From contig CM040127.1 of the NCBI GenBank assembly GCA_022559845.1, forward strand, positions 35,922,708 through 35,986,707: a DNA stretch of 64,000 nt. The letters run 5' to 3'. The DNA comes from Amorphophallus konjac (lineage: Eukaryota; Streptophyta; Magnoliopsida; Alismatales; Araceae). How positions within the stretch are numbered: the first letter of the stretch is position 1; each line of letters starts with the position of its first letter. Both the position numbers and the translations under genes were made by a program. Below, one piece after another: positions 21,177 through 32,653 of this stretch. The notes under the pieces were generated by a model. The model was not told the origin of the DNA. It searched no databases and worked only from the letters and a program-made list of their open reading frames with translations.

Positions 21177-24073
21177 TGTAACGACCCAAGATCCGGATAC
21201 CGGGAAGAACCCGATATCATTCGAATCCTGGCCCGCCGCCCATGAGCCGAGAGGGCTCGGAAAGGCTAAAAGGAGTGTAGAGGTACAAAGAAATAAGAAA
21301 TAAAGCAGGACAATTCAACAATTAATAGAAATAAATAAACAACTACAACCGTAGAGTCCAGTCTAACAAAAGTACAGTCTAAGGCAGAGAACGTACCCAA
21401 CGCCAAGTGAACACTCAGCCCGACAGATTGGTAACTAAGAACCTCCGCACAGCACCCACGAACCTCGAGGAAGAACCACAGCATCAGAAAAGCAGGGGTG
21501 AGCCTCCTGTCACTGGCTCAGTAGGGATCCCGCGGAACCCCAACCGAGAACAACAGCGGTAGCAGAAAGGAACAATAGCTACAACTACAACATGAACAGC
21601 GAACCGGTGGCCGGTCAAAACTCGGCACTATAGCTACTCCTACTGTACCAGTAAACACGCCCCGATCTCACAGTCGGGGGACTACCGAACTAATGGGGGA
21701 ACCTCTGGCTACGCCGCCAGAAGTGACCATCACGACCTCGCAGTCGTGGACGTAACACCATCTACGGAAACCCTCGGTGACGCTCACCGAAAAAACCCCT
21801 AGACCTCTACCTTGGGAACACTCCCTGAAACTGTCGGGGGAACCACACCTCGCAGACGGGAAACAAAACCCAAAAATAGGAGAGCCACGTCTCACGTGAC
21901 AGGAGTACCTGTCCACTAGAAGCAATGCCGGATGCGCCCCCTAGCATCTTAGACGGCGCCTCAGGTGTCCCCCTCGACCCCTGGTGGAACGGGGACACCG
22001 TACTAGTAACCACAGAATAACGAACTAGCTGGGTCGCGCTTGTTAGCGCAGGTCCAACTGCCCCCAACCACGTGTGCACACACAGACCATGCGTCCTAGG
22101 TCTGGCCCTCTGACCGGTTTTCCCCTTAGCCAGACTCTGGCTGCAAGATGTGGGGCCCGATGGTAACCAGCCTAAAAATCGTCTCTTTGGGGTAGCCTCG
22201 CCACCACTCCCTGGTGGGACCACTTCCGTGTCGGAAGGCTACGACTAGTGGGGAGTCACTGATGTGACCACTCTCCGAGTAGAAACTCCTAGAAGCACGC
22301 ACGCACCCTGCGCAAAAGTCACGAGGAACCAAGTGGCGCCGAGCCGGTGGACTCTGGACAGTTCTCTAGACTCACTAAATCCGACAGTCCTTGAGTCACA
22401 AGACTCGGGGTCAAGACCGTCATACGTAATGGCACAATGTCGTTAATCTAGCCTAATCCTTAGGTCTAAAACCATGGTAGCACGAATATCGAGGTAGCTC
22501 ACGAGCCGCCGAGACCATCCCCTCAAAAGGGAACTCAAGAGACTTCCAGCCCCAGGTTGGGTGACCGGACTCACAGTCCAAGGCCACACACATGGCCCAT
22601 GTGGAAAGCACATAAGCATGATTCTCAAGGTAGTTCACAAGCCGCCACGCTGATTCCCCATCCTAGGGAAAAGCGGGAAACCTCCAGCGCCAGGCTGGAT
22701 AACTGGACTCGCAGTCCAAGGCCTTACGCACGGCCCGCTCAGAAACCGCTTTCCGGAAGAACTCACAACGTGCGAGGAAGCCCCCGCCGCACTCAAGTCG
22801 AAACACGGTGACTCGATCTAGCGAGAACACAGAAGCCCGAAACACACGCAGGGTCACCCGGACCCTCTAAATCTACAGGCATGCTAATTGAGGTGACACG
22901 GTACCTCCAAACATCCCTGAAAACACGGTCACAGAATCCATGGGATGTTCGGGACGCTCATGAGACCGAAGGTCAATCACCGGGTCACAACCGGGTCGAC
23001 CGGGGGTCTACATAACACAACCGGGGCACAAGAGGGTCGCCCTGACCCTTAAGCCCACTGGCACAATAATCAAGGGTAAACTGAACCTCCAGACACCCAA
23101 AAACATGCTTGCAGTACCCACGGGGTGTCGGGGACACTCTTGGGGCCATTGGTCGGTCATTGGGTCTCAATTGGACCGAGCGGGACCAAATCGGCCAAAA
23201 CTCTGCATTTCGGTCGACCTACCTAGATGGGTCGGTCGACCGAACTCGGCAGAATGCCCAATTCACAGCCACCACCGTCGGTCGACCTGACTGCCCGCAC
23301 CGGTCGATCGAACATGGTAAAACCCCAATCCTAACCCCGCCGTTCGGTGCCGATCCCCAGGTGATATGGAAAACATGGGGAACCCATTCCCCAGTCCCAA
23401 AACCCAAAAATGGGAGGAAGAAATGGAGGAAACGGCGCTCGATCCGACGAATCCGTCGCACGCCCTAAAAATATGATTTTCCCCCAAAATGTGCAATAAA
23501 CCCCGCTCGGCTCACCACGGCCTACCAAAATCGCAGAAAATGAAATACACGAGCTGAGGGTCCATCTCCCTACCTCCACCGAAGATTTGACACGCCGTGG
23601 ACGCCGATCCACGAAGAAAACGCCACGAAACCCCGCCGACATCCCACGCTCACGAACCGGCTTCACCACGCCTCGATCCTCGCCCCATCCACGCCGCTCC
23701 TCGCCCCACCAGCACTGCCACCTCGCCCTCGTCCACCTCTGTCGGCCGCCCAGAGAGAAGAGAGGGGAGAGGAGAGAACGTGAGAGAGAAGAGAGAGGGA
23801 AAGAGTGAGAAATGAGAGGGGAGAGAGAGAAAGGGTTAATATATATAGAAAAACTCAAAAATTTCAGAAATTTAGAAAAATACAAAAAATTGCCTCCGTG
23901 ATCCTCGGAAGGATCACAATGCGCCGGTACTATCCCGGAGTTGGAGAACGCCACGGTTCGCCCTGCATAGAGTTTCGAAGGCACATCAAGGAAAAACACG
24001 TCTAAAATACAAAATACACTCCGAGACCCACAAAAATGATCCAAAAAATATCCAAAAAATCTGGGGCATTACA
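21177..24073 (-). mobile_element. LTR D, Tekay-like 3' LTR (2.9 kb)
   Basis: On the minus strand it begins TGTAATGCCCC at 24073 and ends GGGTCGTTACA at 21177. It has a TATA box (about 23839-23851), donor-like GAG|GTAGGG (23572-23576) and the CCACGTGTGCA motif (22068-22078). At the acceptor position it reads TTTTCTGATG instead of TTTTCAGGTG, so the putative acceptor is lost. The hairpin-array position (about 23172-23312) holds GGTCGACC-type dyads, a third stem type and a short array. Confidence 0.88.
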
Positions 24074-24844
24074 TCCCGCCCCCTTTAAATAAATTTCATC
24101 CTCGAAATTTAGGACAAGTGTGGGAACATAGGGGAAGAAAGCCTTAACCAACTGACAACGTCGTCAGAGTCCCAACACAGAAAACCTCGATTCTCATGAA
24201 AGTGTCAATCCTAAGGGACACAGCCAGAATACAATCACGAACGACACCTTGCTCCGCACGCCACGCACACTGGCCATCAGAGCAGGCATACACCAAAGGA
24301 CACAGTTCGACATCACCTCAGTCATAAAGAAAAACCAATCATGGCACCGCTGTCACCATCTCGCTCACCGAGGAGATATAGCCCTCGACACGAGAAACAG
24401 CTACCGATCCATCCTATGGTCGGCAGACAAAACACACATCAGCTTCACAACTAGCTGACTGGTCGCACACCCTTCTCAAGGGAACAACCAATATAGAGCC
24501 TCCATCAGCTCACACAGCCATCTCAACAGACCGCAACCAGAACATCTGCTCAGCGCCAAGGATCACCTCACACCAGGCAAGCTGAAATTCAGACATATCG
24601 CTGGGCCAACTCTGCCAGAAGACAAACTTCGACAAAGCCCAGATTTCATACGAAAAGAACATCACGGAAACGACCACCAAAGGCCTCACCAATGCACGTC
24701 TCTCACCGTTCTCGATGCGTAACCACCAGCATCTTCTGTCTGTGAAAGACCAAACACCGGTCACCAACTGCTCGTCAACGGGAAACCCTCCTCTTACTCA
24801 ACTTCTTCCTTCTTTCTTGGTCCTACACGAGATCCGAAGGGCAC
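24074..24844 (-). mobile_element. Polypurine tract and truncated non-coding interior of element D
   Basis: Starts (minus strand) beside the LTR with a tract rich in A and G. It resembles the 3' interior of family A in reverse complement to about 24790, including the segment around the TCTGTCTGTGAA block. No coding motif is seen. The last 54 bases (24791-24844) do not match family A and are unassigned. The element is cut by the Tat LTR at 24845. Confidence 0.75.
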
Positions 24845-25931
24845 TGTTGCGCGTGTTTTTTTTTATGCCGGTTAACCGGGGTGAATGAAGGAATACAAGG
24901 GGGAAGGAGAAATACGAGAGTTTGATGTATCTCTGGTATCCTCCTTACGGGTGCATGCCTCTCACGGCGGTACCGGGCACTCTCCTTTTAATGAAAGTTG
25001 AAAGGGGCGGAATGGCACGGGAATGTCGGGCTAAGGGTTAACCGGACAGGGTGCGGGCGTGCTAGTCGATCTCTCGACAATCACTCATGGAACCAAGGTT
25101 TGACCGGGGAAGCGCCACCAGGGCGCGGCACGTGGGCTCAGGCGATCGGGCGACACGTGGAGAGAAGGGGTTCCATGGGTGCGAGTGCGTAGGCGATTAA
25201 AGGAATCGTGTACAGGACGTCTTTCCCCACCGGCCGCAAGCAACCTGTCTTTATTTACATCGGATTAAATCCGAATACCTTCGTTTCATGCTGAACAAAA
25301 GTCTGTATATGTGTCTGAAGCCATGGGTGTAAGGCTGGGCGCATTCAGCAGCTAGGGGTACGTGCTAGACTGAGGGGTGTTTGTTGGGGGTGGAGTGTTA
25401 GGCACGGATGCCGAAGGATATAGATAGTAGATTGAAGGCCGGGACGCGTGTAAGGCCCGTGCCTCAGTGGATCCTTTGTGGTTTGGATCTAATATTTGTT
25501 CTAGAATTTCTGGCTATTTTCCTGGATTTTTAGGTTTTTTTCTGGTATTTTTTCGGATTTTTTTGGAGTTAATTGAGGGTTATTAGAAATTAATAAGATT
25601 TTAATATATATAATGATTATATTATATATATTTTTATTTTATTTTATTTTATTTTAATCCCTCACCCTCTCTCTCTCTCCCCTCGTCGATCTCTTCTCAC
25701 CCTCACGCTCTCTCTCCTCACGCGATCGCCTCTCTCCCCTTCCTAGGGATTTCGGGCGAAACGTTGTCGGATTGAAGCGTGGTTGGCGCCATTGGATTCC
25801 TCGCGTCGAGAGGAACGCGTGGGTGCCCATTTCGGCGTGGTTTGGTGATCATGGGAGCGAGGTGGAGCTTGAAGGCCCCGTGGACCCTCCTCATTGCATC
25901 CGGCGTTTCCGGCCGTTTCGACTTGCTAGAG

Positions 25932-27426
25932 GTAAGGGGATGGACTCCTGAACTTGCTAGAATCATTTCCTGTAGCTAGTTCATTTGATTAGAACCCCGT
26001 AGCATGCATAATGTTCATTTTTCTATTTTTGGGTTTTAGCCTTGTTTTTGAATTTAATGCGTTGTGGGCTTTGCATGTGCTATTCTTAGTTGTTATGCTG
26101 TTGTTTGGGATGTATGGTTTGACAGGAAACAGGTTTTTATGTCATTACCCGACGATTTCTATCGTCCGGGAGGGAACCGATTTTCAAACCTAACCCGTCC
26201 GTGACCCAGGTGGTGTGACGGTCCTTCCAGGAACCGTCACACGCCTAACGGTCCTTGGAGGACGCGTTACTTGAAAGTAACGGCCCGTTGATGGGGCGTC
26301 ACTTCGAGAGTAACGGTGGGGCTCCCCTCCGTTACATGTTCGTTATTTTGCGTTGACCAAGTCAGGGGGTTGACCTGACGGCCAGTCGGCCGGCCGTCAG
26401 GGTGACCCGACGCGCCTGGGCGAGCACGTCACTTCGCCTGCAATCGGATCTGATACACTGTGTGTTGGTTTTGCTCTCGAGTGGATGTAACGGCCAGTCA
26501 GCCTGCCGTTAGAGCGGTGTAACGCGCCTGGGCAAGCGCGTTACACTCTGTTTCGTTTGCGTTTGAGCTGGGGTTCGGGGGATGTAACGCCCAGGGGTGG
26601 ACGCGTCACTTTCAATGTAACGCGCCTTCCCCAGGCCCTTACATGCCTGTAGCGCGGTGGCTGCAGACTGCCACTGGCCTGTTGGTTTCAAAAAGCTTCC
26701 AGCCCATTCCTTATGCATTCGATAATGACTACACGCCATGTATGACTTAGTTTATGAACTAATGGCATGTTTTTAGATCCAATACAGTAAGCTTTACTTT
26801 CCTTGCAATGGAACCACTGTTGTTGCCCTAAGGTCTGTTGAGTACCGACCCGCTTAAGGATGGCGGAAGGGATTGTTCCCGTACACGATTTTTAAGCTAG
26901 TGCCGTGGGCTCCCCGCAAACGGTAGCGTCCTATCGAGGGAGAAAACTAGCTAGAGGGCCTGGCTCAGGCGAGAGTCAGTGTGTGCACACGTGGTCAGAG
27001 ACTGTGGACTGACACTGACGGGTGTCACTCTGACTGGTCACTTGGTTTGGTACTGTTTACGCGCTTAGCTTGTCGTGTTGTCGACTGCGAGTGCTTGAGA
27101 CGCAGTGTAAGTCGTCAGTGGACGCATCTGGTTTCTGTTCTAGTGGTTGTCCTACTCCTTGTTGCTCGGATTAGTTGAGGCATGTTCTACTGGTAGATTT
27201 AGTTTCAGTCGCTTGCATTTATTTATTATTGGCATGTGTTAGCTGTTATACCTGCTTAGTTAGAGTTTACAGCTTTACTTGAGTAGTTTATTCATGCCAA
27301 TGCTTGTTATTTTATTTAAATGCATGCTCTAATTGCCTTTATCTTCGCATGTATGCCTGTTTAGTGCGAGGTAGGGATCCACGTGACCCCTACTGAGTCT
27401 GGCTGTGACTCACCTTCTCCTTTCAG
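25932..27426 (+). other. Putative LTR intron, subfamily E
   Basis: Bounded by the strongest donor in the set, GAG|GTAAGG, and by CTCCTTTCAG|GTGAG. It encloses the subfamily-specific repeat array, as in families A, B and C. Confidence 0.4.
26190..26660 (+). repeat. TAACGG/GTAACGCGCC repeat array in LTR E
   Basis: Irregular repetition of GTAACG, TAACGGC and GTCACTT words with facing GGCGTTAC-like arms, at the position of the hairpin arrays of the other subfamilies. Dyad symmetry is weaker than in families A and B. Confidence 0.55.
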
Positions 27427-28230
27427 GTGAGCCGCGCCCGCCGTCTCCCGGTGTTTTGTGAGCTGTTTTGGAGACCGTGCCTAGCCGCCAGCAGTAGACG
27501 GATCGCCTTTTTGGGCTTTGTTGTACTTTTGCCGGGGTATGCCCCGTGTAGTTGTACCTTTTTGGACTAGTGCTTTTGTGCTTCTGGACTAGTGTATATA
27601 TATATATCACTCTGGTTACTTTGAATTGCTTCCGCACTTTTGTTAACTTCATTGCTTAATTCTAATATGCGCGCATGTAATTGCAGTTCGTTATGCATCC
27701 CCTCGACAAACTTCACTAACCCTTCAGGGGCCTCATCAGCCCCCTGGGTGGCTTCCCCAGTTCTTGGTATCGGTATATCGATGTTATCGGTATATCAGTA
27801 TCCCGAACTCTGGGTCGTCACGACGCGGGTGCGATGGCACTCGTCCAATCGGTGGTGTTGTGCTGAGATGCGTATTTCTTTACGGCAGTTGAGCGGTCGG
27901 ACATGGCCTCGTGACTGTGAGTGAGCATGACGTCATGGCACGCGAGTGGTTGCGACCGACGGACGTGCGAGGGGGAATCCCGGCATGAGGGGACGTCCGC
28001 CCATATCACAACATCTCACACACGGTGGGTGTAGACTTGTGTGTGAATACTACCTACGGCGTGAGGGGAGCGCGATCGACATACCCCCGGCGTAGTAGAC
28101 CGCCGAATAAGTCACCCACACACAATTCTCCTTTGCTCCGCGCTCGAAGTCTTGTGCTTGCTGGGTGCCGGACGATCTTGCGTATTGCTGGATGCTTTTT
28201 ATTGGATTGATGCCCCACCCCTTGAGATCC

Positions 28231-28243
28231 TAAGGGGTATTTA
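28231..28243 (-). promoter_or_regulatory. TATA box of the Tat LTR
   Basis: Minus strand CCCTATAAATACC, in a GC-rich setting and about 1.5 kb from the LTR start. It fits a plant TATA promoter driving transcription towards the interior of a complete element. Confidence 0.5.
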
Positions 28244-28267
28244 TAGGGGAAGATGAAGGGTCACAAG

Positions 28268-28315
28268 GGGTTTACGCGGACCAGCCAGGGGGGGTGAGCT
28301 GGTCCGCGTAAACCC
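28268..28315. repeat. Perfect 18-bp hairpin upstream of the Tat TATA box
   Basis: GGGTTTACGCGGACCAGC (28268-28285) and its exact reverse complement (28298-28315), separated by 12 bases. A second, imperfect hairpin with related arms (GGTTTA...GACCAGCCAGGG) lies at about 28362-28407. Confidence 0.85.
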
Positions 28316-28361
28316 AATGGAATAGTGCATTGGGTACACGGGTTGAGAGAGGAGGGAAAGA

Positions 28362-28407
28362 GGTTTACGTCGACCAGCCAGGGGGCCCTGGCTGGTCCGC
28401 CTAAACC
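28362..28407. repeat. Second hairpin upstream of the Tat TATA box
   Basis: Arms GACCAGCCAGGG and CCCTGGCTGGTC almost touch, extended outwards by GGTTTA/TAAACC with mismatches between. It appears to be a diverged duplicate of the first hairpin. Confidence 0.75.
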
Positions 28408-29726
28408 CCCATTGGGGGGTTTAGGCGGGCTGGGTTTTTTCTTCTTTGAAAAAAAGTTTTTTTTTGTTTGATTGGGGGTTTAGGCGGGTTCGCAAGGAGA
28501 GAGGGGGGGCTGGTCCCCACCCTATAAAAATTGATTTTTGGGTTTTTTTTCTTCCCAATTTGGCTAAGTACAAGGATACGTGGCGGCTTGTGGAGACTTG
28601 CGCGCGTTGACTTGAGGACGAACCCGTCGTGCTATCGCTTTGCGCTTCCACGTCCGCGCTTGATCCCTCGAACTGGTACGGTACACGAACTGCATCGTAG
28701 GACCGTAATTGAGCGAACCGAGGCTGAGTGGGGCCGTGGGACCACCGAGCTGGAGAGGGGGCGCGGCCCCCCGGGGAGTTTGCCCTCCCCCGGGGGCGCA
28801 GCCACGCCTAGGGGTGAACTGGCCCCGGGCCGGCCATAACCCCGGGGGATGGCCCCCGGGGGTCTTCATGTGTTGCTGTAGACGTCCTTTGATGGACTTT
28901 GAACTTCGGAAGGCTGGCATGGGCCCGTGGGGCTGTTGTTCTTTGAGTCGGAGTAGCCGCTCGCAAGGTGTTCGGGCAAATGCCCAACAGACCCCGGGTT
29001 GCCGAACGAGCCGCGTAAGTGGCCAACGGGCCTTGGATTTGGCCTAAGGGTAGAAGTCTGTAGGGGTTGGAAGGAAGCTTTTTGGGGCCCACGGGCCTTG
29101 CCTCGTGCTACGTGCTGTGTTGTACGGCGGGTTGACAGGGTAACCTCAGGTTGGCCCGAGAGCTAAGTTTAGTGGCTTGTTGCCACGTGTCTGAGGGTCG
29201 GGGGTGGCCCCGACTTGCTGGGGGGTCGTTGTTGGACCCAACTGGTATACTGGAACCACGGGCTGGCCCGTGGTCTTGTGTAGAAGGGTTGAAATATACG
29301 CGCCCACAAGGTGTTCGGAAAAATGCCGAACACACGTATGTGAGCTGTACGTACATACGGCGGGCCTCCAAAGCCTGTGGATGACTTGCTCGGGTCTCCC
29401 TTTGACCTTGGAGGGTTGAATGAAGAGTCTTGGAGTGGGCCCGCGACTCTTTTGCTGGATGCCATGTGGCGTGGCTTAACGTCGGGGCGCCCCCGGGTGA
29501 TCCCGGGCGGCCATATAGGTTCTGGGCAAAGCCCGTATGAGAGTGGCCGGGATTGACCCCGAATACTTGTTTGTGCCGCCGCGCGTCACGGCGAATTGAT
29601 CGGGACCCTTGTGGGGACCTTTAGGGTGTAGAAAGGGCTGGGTAGCACGTGCCTTGAAGGTGTTCGGGGAAATGCCCGCACCCTTATTCCTTGTCGTTTT
29701 GGCTGGGAAATTGTCTGGGTACAACA

Positions 29727-29740
29727 AATGCCCCCCATGG
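29727..29740 (-). promoter_or_regulatory. Polypurine tract of the Tat element
   Basis: Minus strand CCATGGGGGGCATT directly before the TGTTGTACCC LTR start, a typical Tat-lineage plus-strand primer site. Confidence 0.7.
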
Positions 29741-29903
29741 GGCGTGCGTCGGAGGCGGGGACGAGGGCGTGCGGCCCATAAGATCCTCTTTCTGAGTTGT
29801 TGTAGTTGTATTTTGACGCTTCATATGTCATTATTTTGATGTGCTGCACATATGAATTTTCTGATATGCTGTCTACTTTTTCTGGGTGCCTTATCTTGCA
29901 GCC

Positions 29904-32520
29904 ATGGCACGCTTTGGCAGAAATGGGCGAGTCCCGAGGCGGCTGGCTCGGGAGGAGGATCACTGGGTGCAGCGGACTGATTGACCGATGCGTCCTCTAG
30001 ATGCACCTTGATCACCGTGGCTGGTATCGGGCAGTTGGACCGGGGCCATCTGATCGTGGCGGAGGGTCCGATCGGTGAGCGGACAGCTGGAGCAGGGGCC
30101 GTGGAAGTGGCCCGGATTCTGGAGGTGGGCAACTTATACAGTTATGACCGGAGCGGGGGCTATCCATTGGAGTTCCCCCTTGATCGCCACCGGCTTGAGT
30201 TCATCCGCAGCTATGCTCCTCCTGGCGGGGAGGAGGGCGACTCGCAGATTTCGGGAGCTTGCCGCCGGCTTGAGAGGGCCATTCTGATCGGCAGGGATAG
30301 CCTGCTTGGCACCGCTTTTTGCAGCTACCCGAGCTTTTCAAAGGACTACTAGAGGCAGCGCCAGTTTCCCAGCATCGAGTGCCTAGGGTTCTTCGACATG
30401 GCAGAGCAATCTGGAGTCAGGGTCAGACCGATTGGCTCTGCTAGCTGGGATCTGCAGGGCGACCACCGCATAGAGACAGAGGGGATTGCTGGATTGGTGC
30501 TGGAGCCCGCCGGTGTGCAGTATGCTGGAGAGGGGTACGATGACCACAATATGCTGAATGGAATCATGCGACAGACCGTCACCAGCGGGTATGGCCGCTG
30601 GACAGTGATCTCGTCGCATTACTATCGCCAGGGTGCCACAGAGTGGTTGATGGGAATCGTCCACCATTATCGAGTATTGCAGGATCGAGCTGGGATCAGG
30701 TACGCGGTGACCGCCGCCCTGTACGCGTACCCGTGCTATACTGGATTACTGCAGGGCTTGCTGGAGCGTTTCAACCATCGTTGGAACACAGTGGTGACAG
30801 CAGAGGGGGAGACCAGTCTCGACTTGTAGACTCTGTTCTGGATCTCCGGCTTGCCAGTTGTCAGCGAGGGATATGAGGAGGTGGTGCGGGATGACCTCCA
30901 CCGCAGTCATACTGATGGACTGAGAAGATACCGAGTGCCTTACAGTTATCGGTATCTGATAAAGACTTGGAGAGATTTGGCCCTGGAAGGGAGAGAGAGA
31001 GCTGCTCAGACTCCCCGGGTACCACTGAATGTATGGGTCCGTCATTTTTACAACGGGCCGTTTTGCTTTTACCAGGAGTTCGCAAGGGATCAGACTCCCT
31101 GGGAGGAGTACACAGAGGTGAAGCTACGCTTCCGGACGTACTCCAGATATGTGTATGCGCCACGGGAGGGGTGGAATCCCCATGGACTGCCAGATGTGAC
31201 ATATCTTGCAGCATATCTGGCATATTGGCTGGCGACCTTCGTAGTTCCTCACGGAGAGGACGGACTGTTGAGAGCCGAGTTGTTGTGGCCGGCTTGCTTG
31301 TTGGCTGAGGGGAGGCAGTTGGCTCTAGCTCCCGCTACACTGGCCAACATTTACCAGGGGCTTGGAGTTCTGGCGGCACACTCAGCACCGAGGGAGAGGA
31401 GTATACTTCTACCGACCCACTACCTTAGTGTGTGGGCCGGGTTGCTTTTCCCGGGACTGGTGACGCGGGTACTGTGGTGAACCCGACGGCACCACTTTTG
31501 TTCAGCTTTACTGGGCAGCCGGATGGCGACACAGAGGAGCAGCTGGAGGGGGCCAGGAGGGCCCTTTGTTACCTGCCCGCCCGGGGCTAGGAGGGACTGC
31601 CCTTCGACAGTGCAGCGAGGGACCTCGACCTTTTTCTGGGGGCTTCGGGTGGAGGGGCGGCCGGCGCCCGTCCCAGCCAGGGGACTGCTGATACGAGACC
31701 GTGGACTGAGTGGATACTGAGCACCCGAGCAGCCGTGTTGGCATTGCACCGGTCGGCGACGAGCTTCCTGGAGCCGTACTACCCACATCGCTTTGCCAGA
31801 GACTTCGAGTACGACCAGGGGATTCCGCCGAACATGGAGTTCCATCTGACGGGCCGATAGTATAAGGGTAAAGACACCCACCTACTTGCAGCAGCTTGGT
31901 GGGATTTCTACTGCCATCGGGAGCTGGAGCAATTCCTGGTGCCGGAGCAGGGTCGTCAGGGACGGTTCGACGTGCACTACGCCCGGTGGTGGTTCGGGCA
32001 CAGTCACCTCTACCGACAGAAGGCCTCCGCGATCAGGAAGGCGGAGGAGAGTCGTTTGTTGAGGGAGGATCTGCCTCCTATTGCACTGGATGAGGGGTAC
32101 CTGAGGACTCGTGTGGCTCGGATTCGCCGGGAGGTTGAGCGGATTGTGACACAGTGGCCCCGGAGTGGTCGGGGGTCATCTTCTGGGAGCCGAAGCAACG
32201 GAGGGGCCCTAAAGCCCCTGGGACTGGCATCGGCGGCGGCGACTGAAGCAAAGGTGTCTCGACCGAGGGCACCTAGAGCTTGGTGGACTCAGTTCTTGTC
32301 TGACTACGGCATCCGAGGCAGAGGGTCGCTGGATCGGGAGCTCCCACATGGGAGTTTTGCCGACACAGCAGTGGACGACTGGAGGCGACACATCACCCAT
32401 GCAGTTGGGTCAGCTGGACCCGTGGAGTTTGTGTCCCAGATTGAGTGCGCCTGCACTCCACGAGACATTCGGGAGGCCGTCACGATGGCGGCCCGAGCTC
32501 TGGCGATAGGAATGGAGTAG
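29904..32520 (+). pseudogene. Plant mobile domain (PMD)-like core of the antisense gene
   Basis: Lies on the strand opposite to Tat pol. A 3' splice-like TTATCTTGCAG precedes an ATG at 29904, whose short frame ends at 29984. The main similarity is in two frames. 30398-31480 holds a segment like the conserved PMD start (LLERFNHRWNTVV, then ISGLPVVSEGYEE) and the block AYLAYWLATFVVP...ALAPATLANIYQGLG, which matches the classic PMD (aminotransferase-like) centre. 31690-32520 holds EPYYPHRFARDFEYDQGIP, its C-terminal landmark. PMD proteins include the Arabidopsis nuclear factors MAIN and MAIL1 and many copies borne by transposons. Stops at 30350, 30826 (TAG where Trp is expected), 31478 and 31858 plus a frameshift between 31480 and 31690 make this copy non-functional. 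I infer the family from motif pattern, not from a search. Confidence 0.7.
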
Positions 32521-32653
32521 CTTGTGCCCCTACCCTTGACCCCCTTTGGGGCTTCAGGTTGGGCTTCCCGCCCTTTGTCTGTTCTCTTTCTTTCATTATG
32601 TAATTCTTGACTACAGAACTGAGAAGTTGTATATTGCTATGTTTGTCAGCAGG

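Larger units (their letters stand above)
25449..27822 (+). mobile_element. Solo LTR E, Tekay-type, with TSD ACGCG
   Basis: Starts TGTAAGGCCCG and ends GGGTCGTCACG; the last base should be A, so the terminal CA has decayed to CG. ACGCG at 25444-25448 and 27823-27827 flank it. No primer site or interior follows, hence a solo LTR left by LTR-LTR recombination. It has a TATA-like AT tract followed by CT-rich sequence (about 25600-25720), donor-like GAG|GTAAGG (25931/25932), a GTAACG-type repeat array (26190-26660), TGCACACGTGG (26984-26994) and acceptor-like TTTCAG|GTGAG (27426/27427). Confidence 0.88.
24845..29726 (-). mobile_element. Tat 3' LTR (about 2.5 kb without the nested solo LTR)
   Basis: On the minus strand it starts TGTTGTACCC at 29726, directly after a GGGGGGCATT tract, and ends CGCGCAACA at 24845, so the ends are TGTTG...CAACA. 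A TATA box lies at about 28231-28243 (minus strand). The part upstream of it contains three diverged repeats of about 350 bp, marked by AAGGTGTTCGG near 28967, 29318 and 29665. The left flank GGCAC (24840-24844) may be half of a TSD; the other half is outside the visible structure. A solo LTR (25449-27822) is nested inside. The right end is well supported, the left end moderately. Confidence 0.7.

Noticed and set aside
23331..24044. 237-residue minus-strand frame in LTR D
   Set aside because: It spans the TATA box, CT tract and donor region of the LTR. The other LTRs do not keep the frame, so it is not supported as a protein.
29904..32520. Independent host PMD gene
   Set aside because: It lies between the Tat integrase and Tat 3' LTR with Tat-type untranslated DNA on both sides, in the place where this lineage carries extra antisense genes. 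A host gene is less likely, although not excluded without comparison of other copies.
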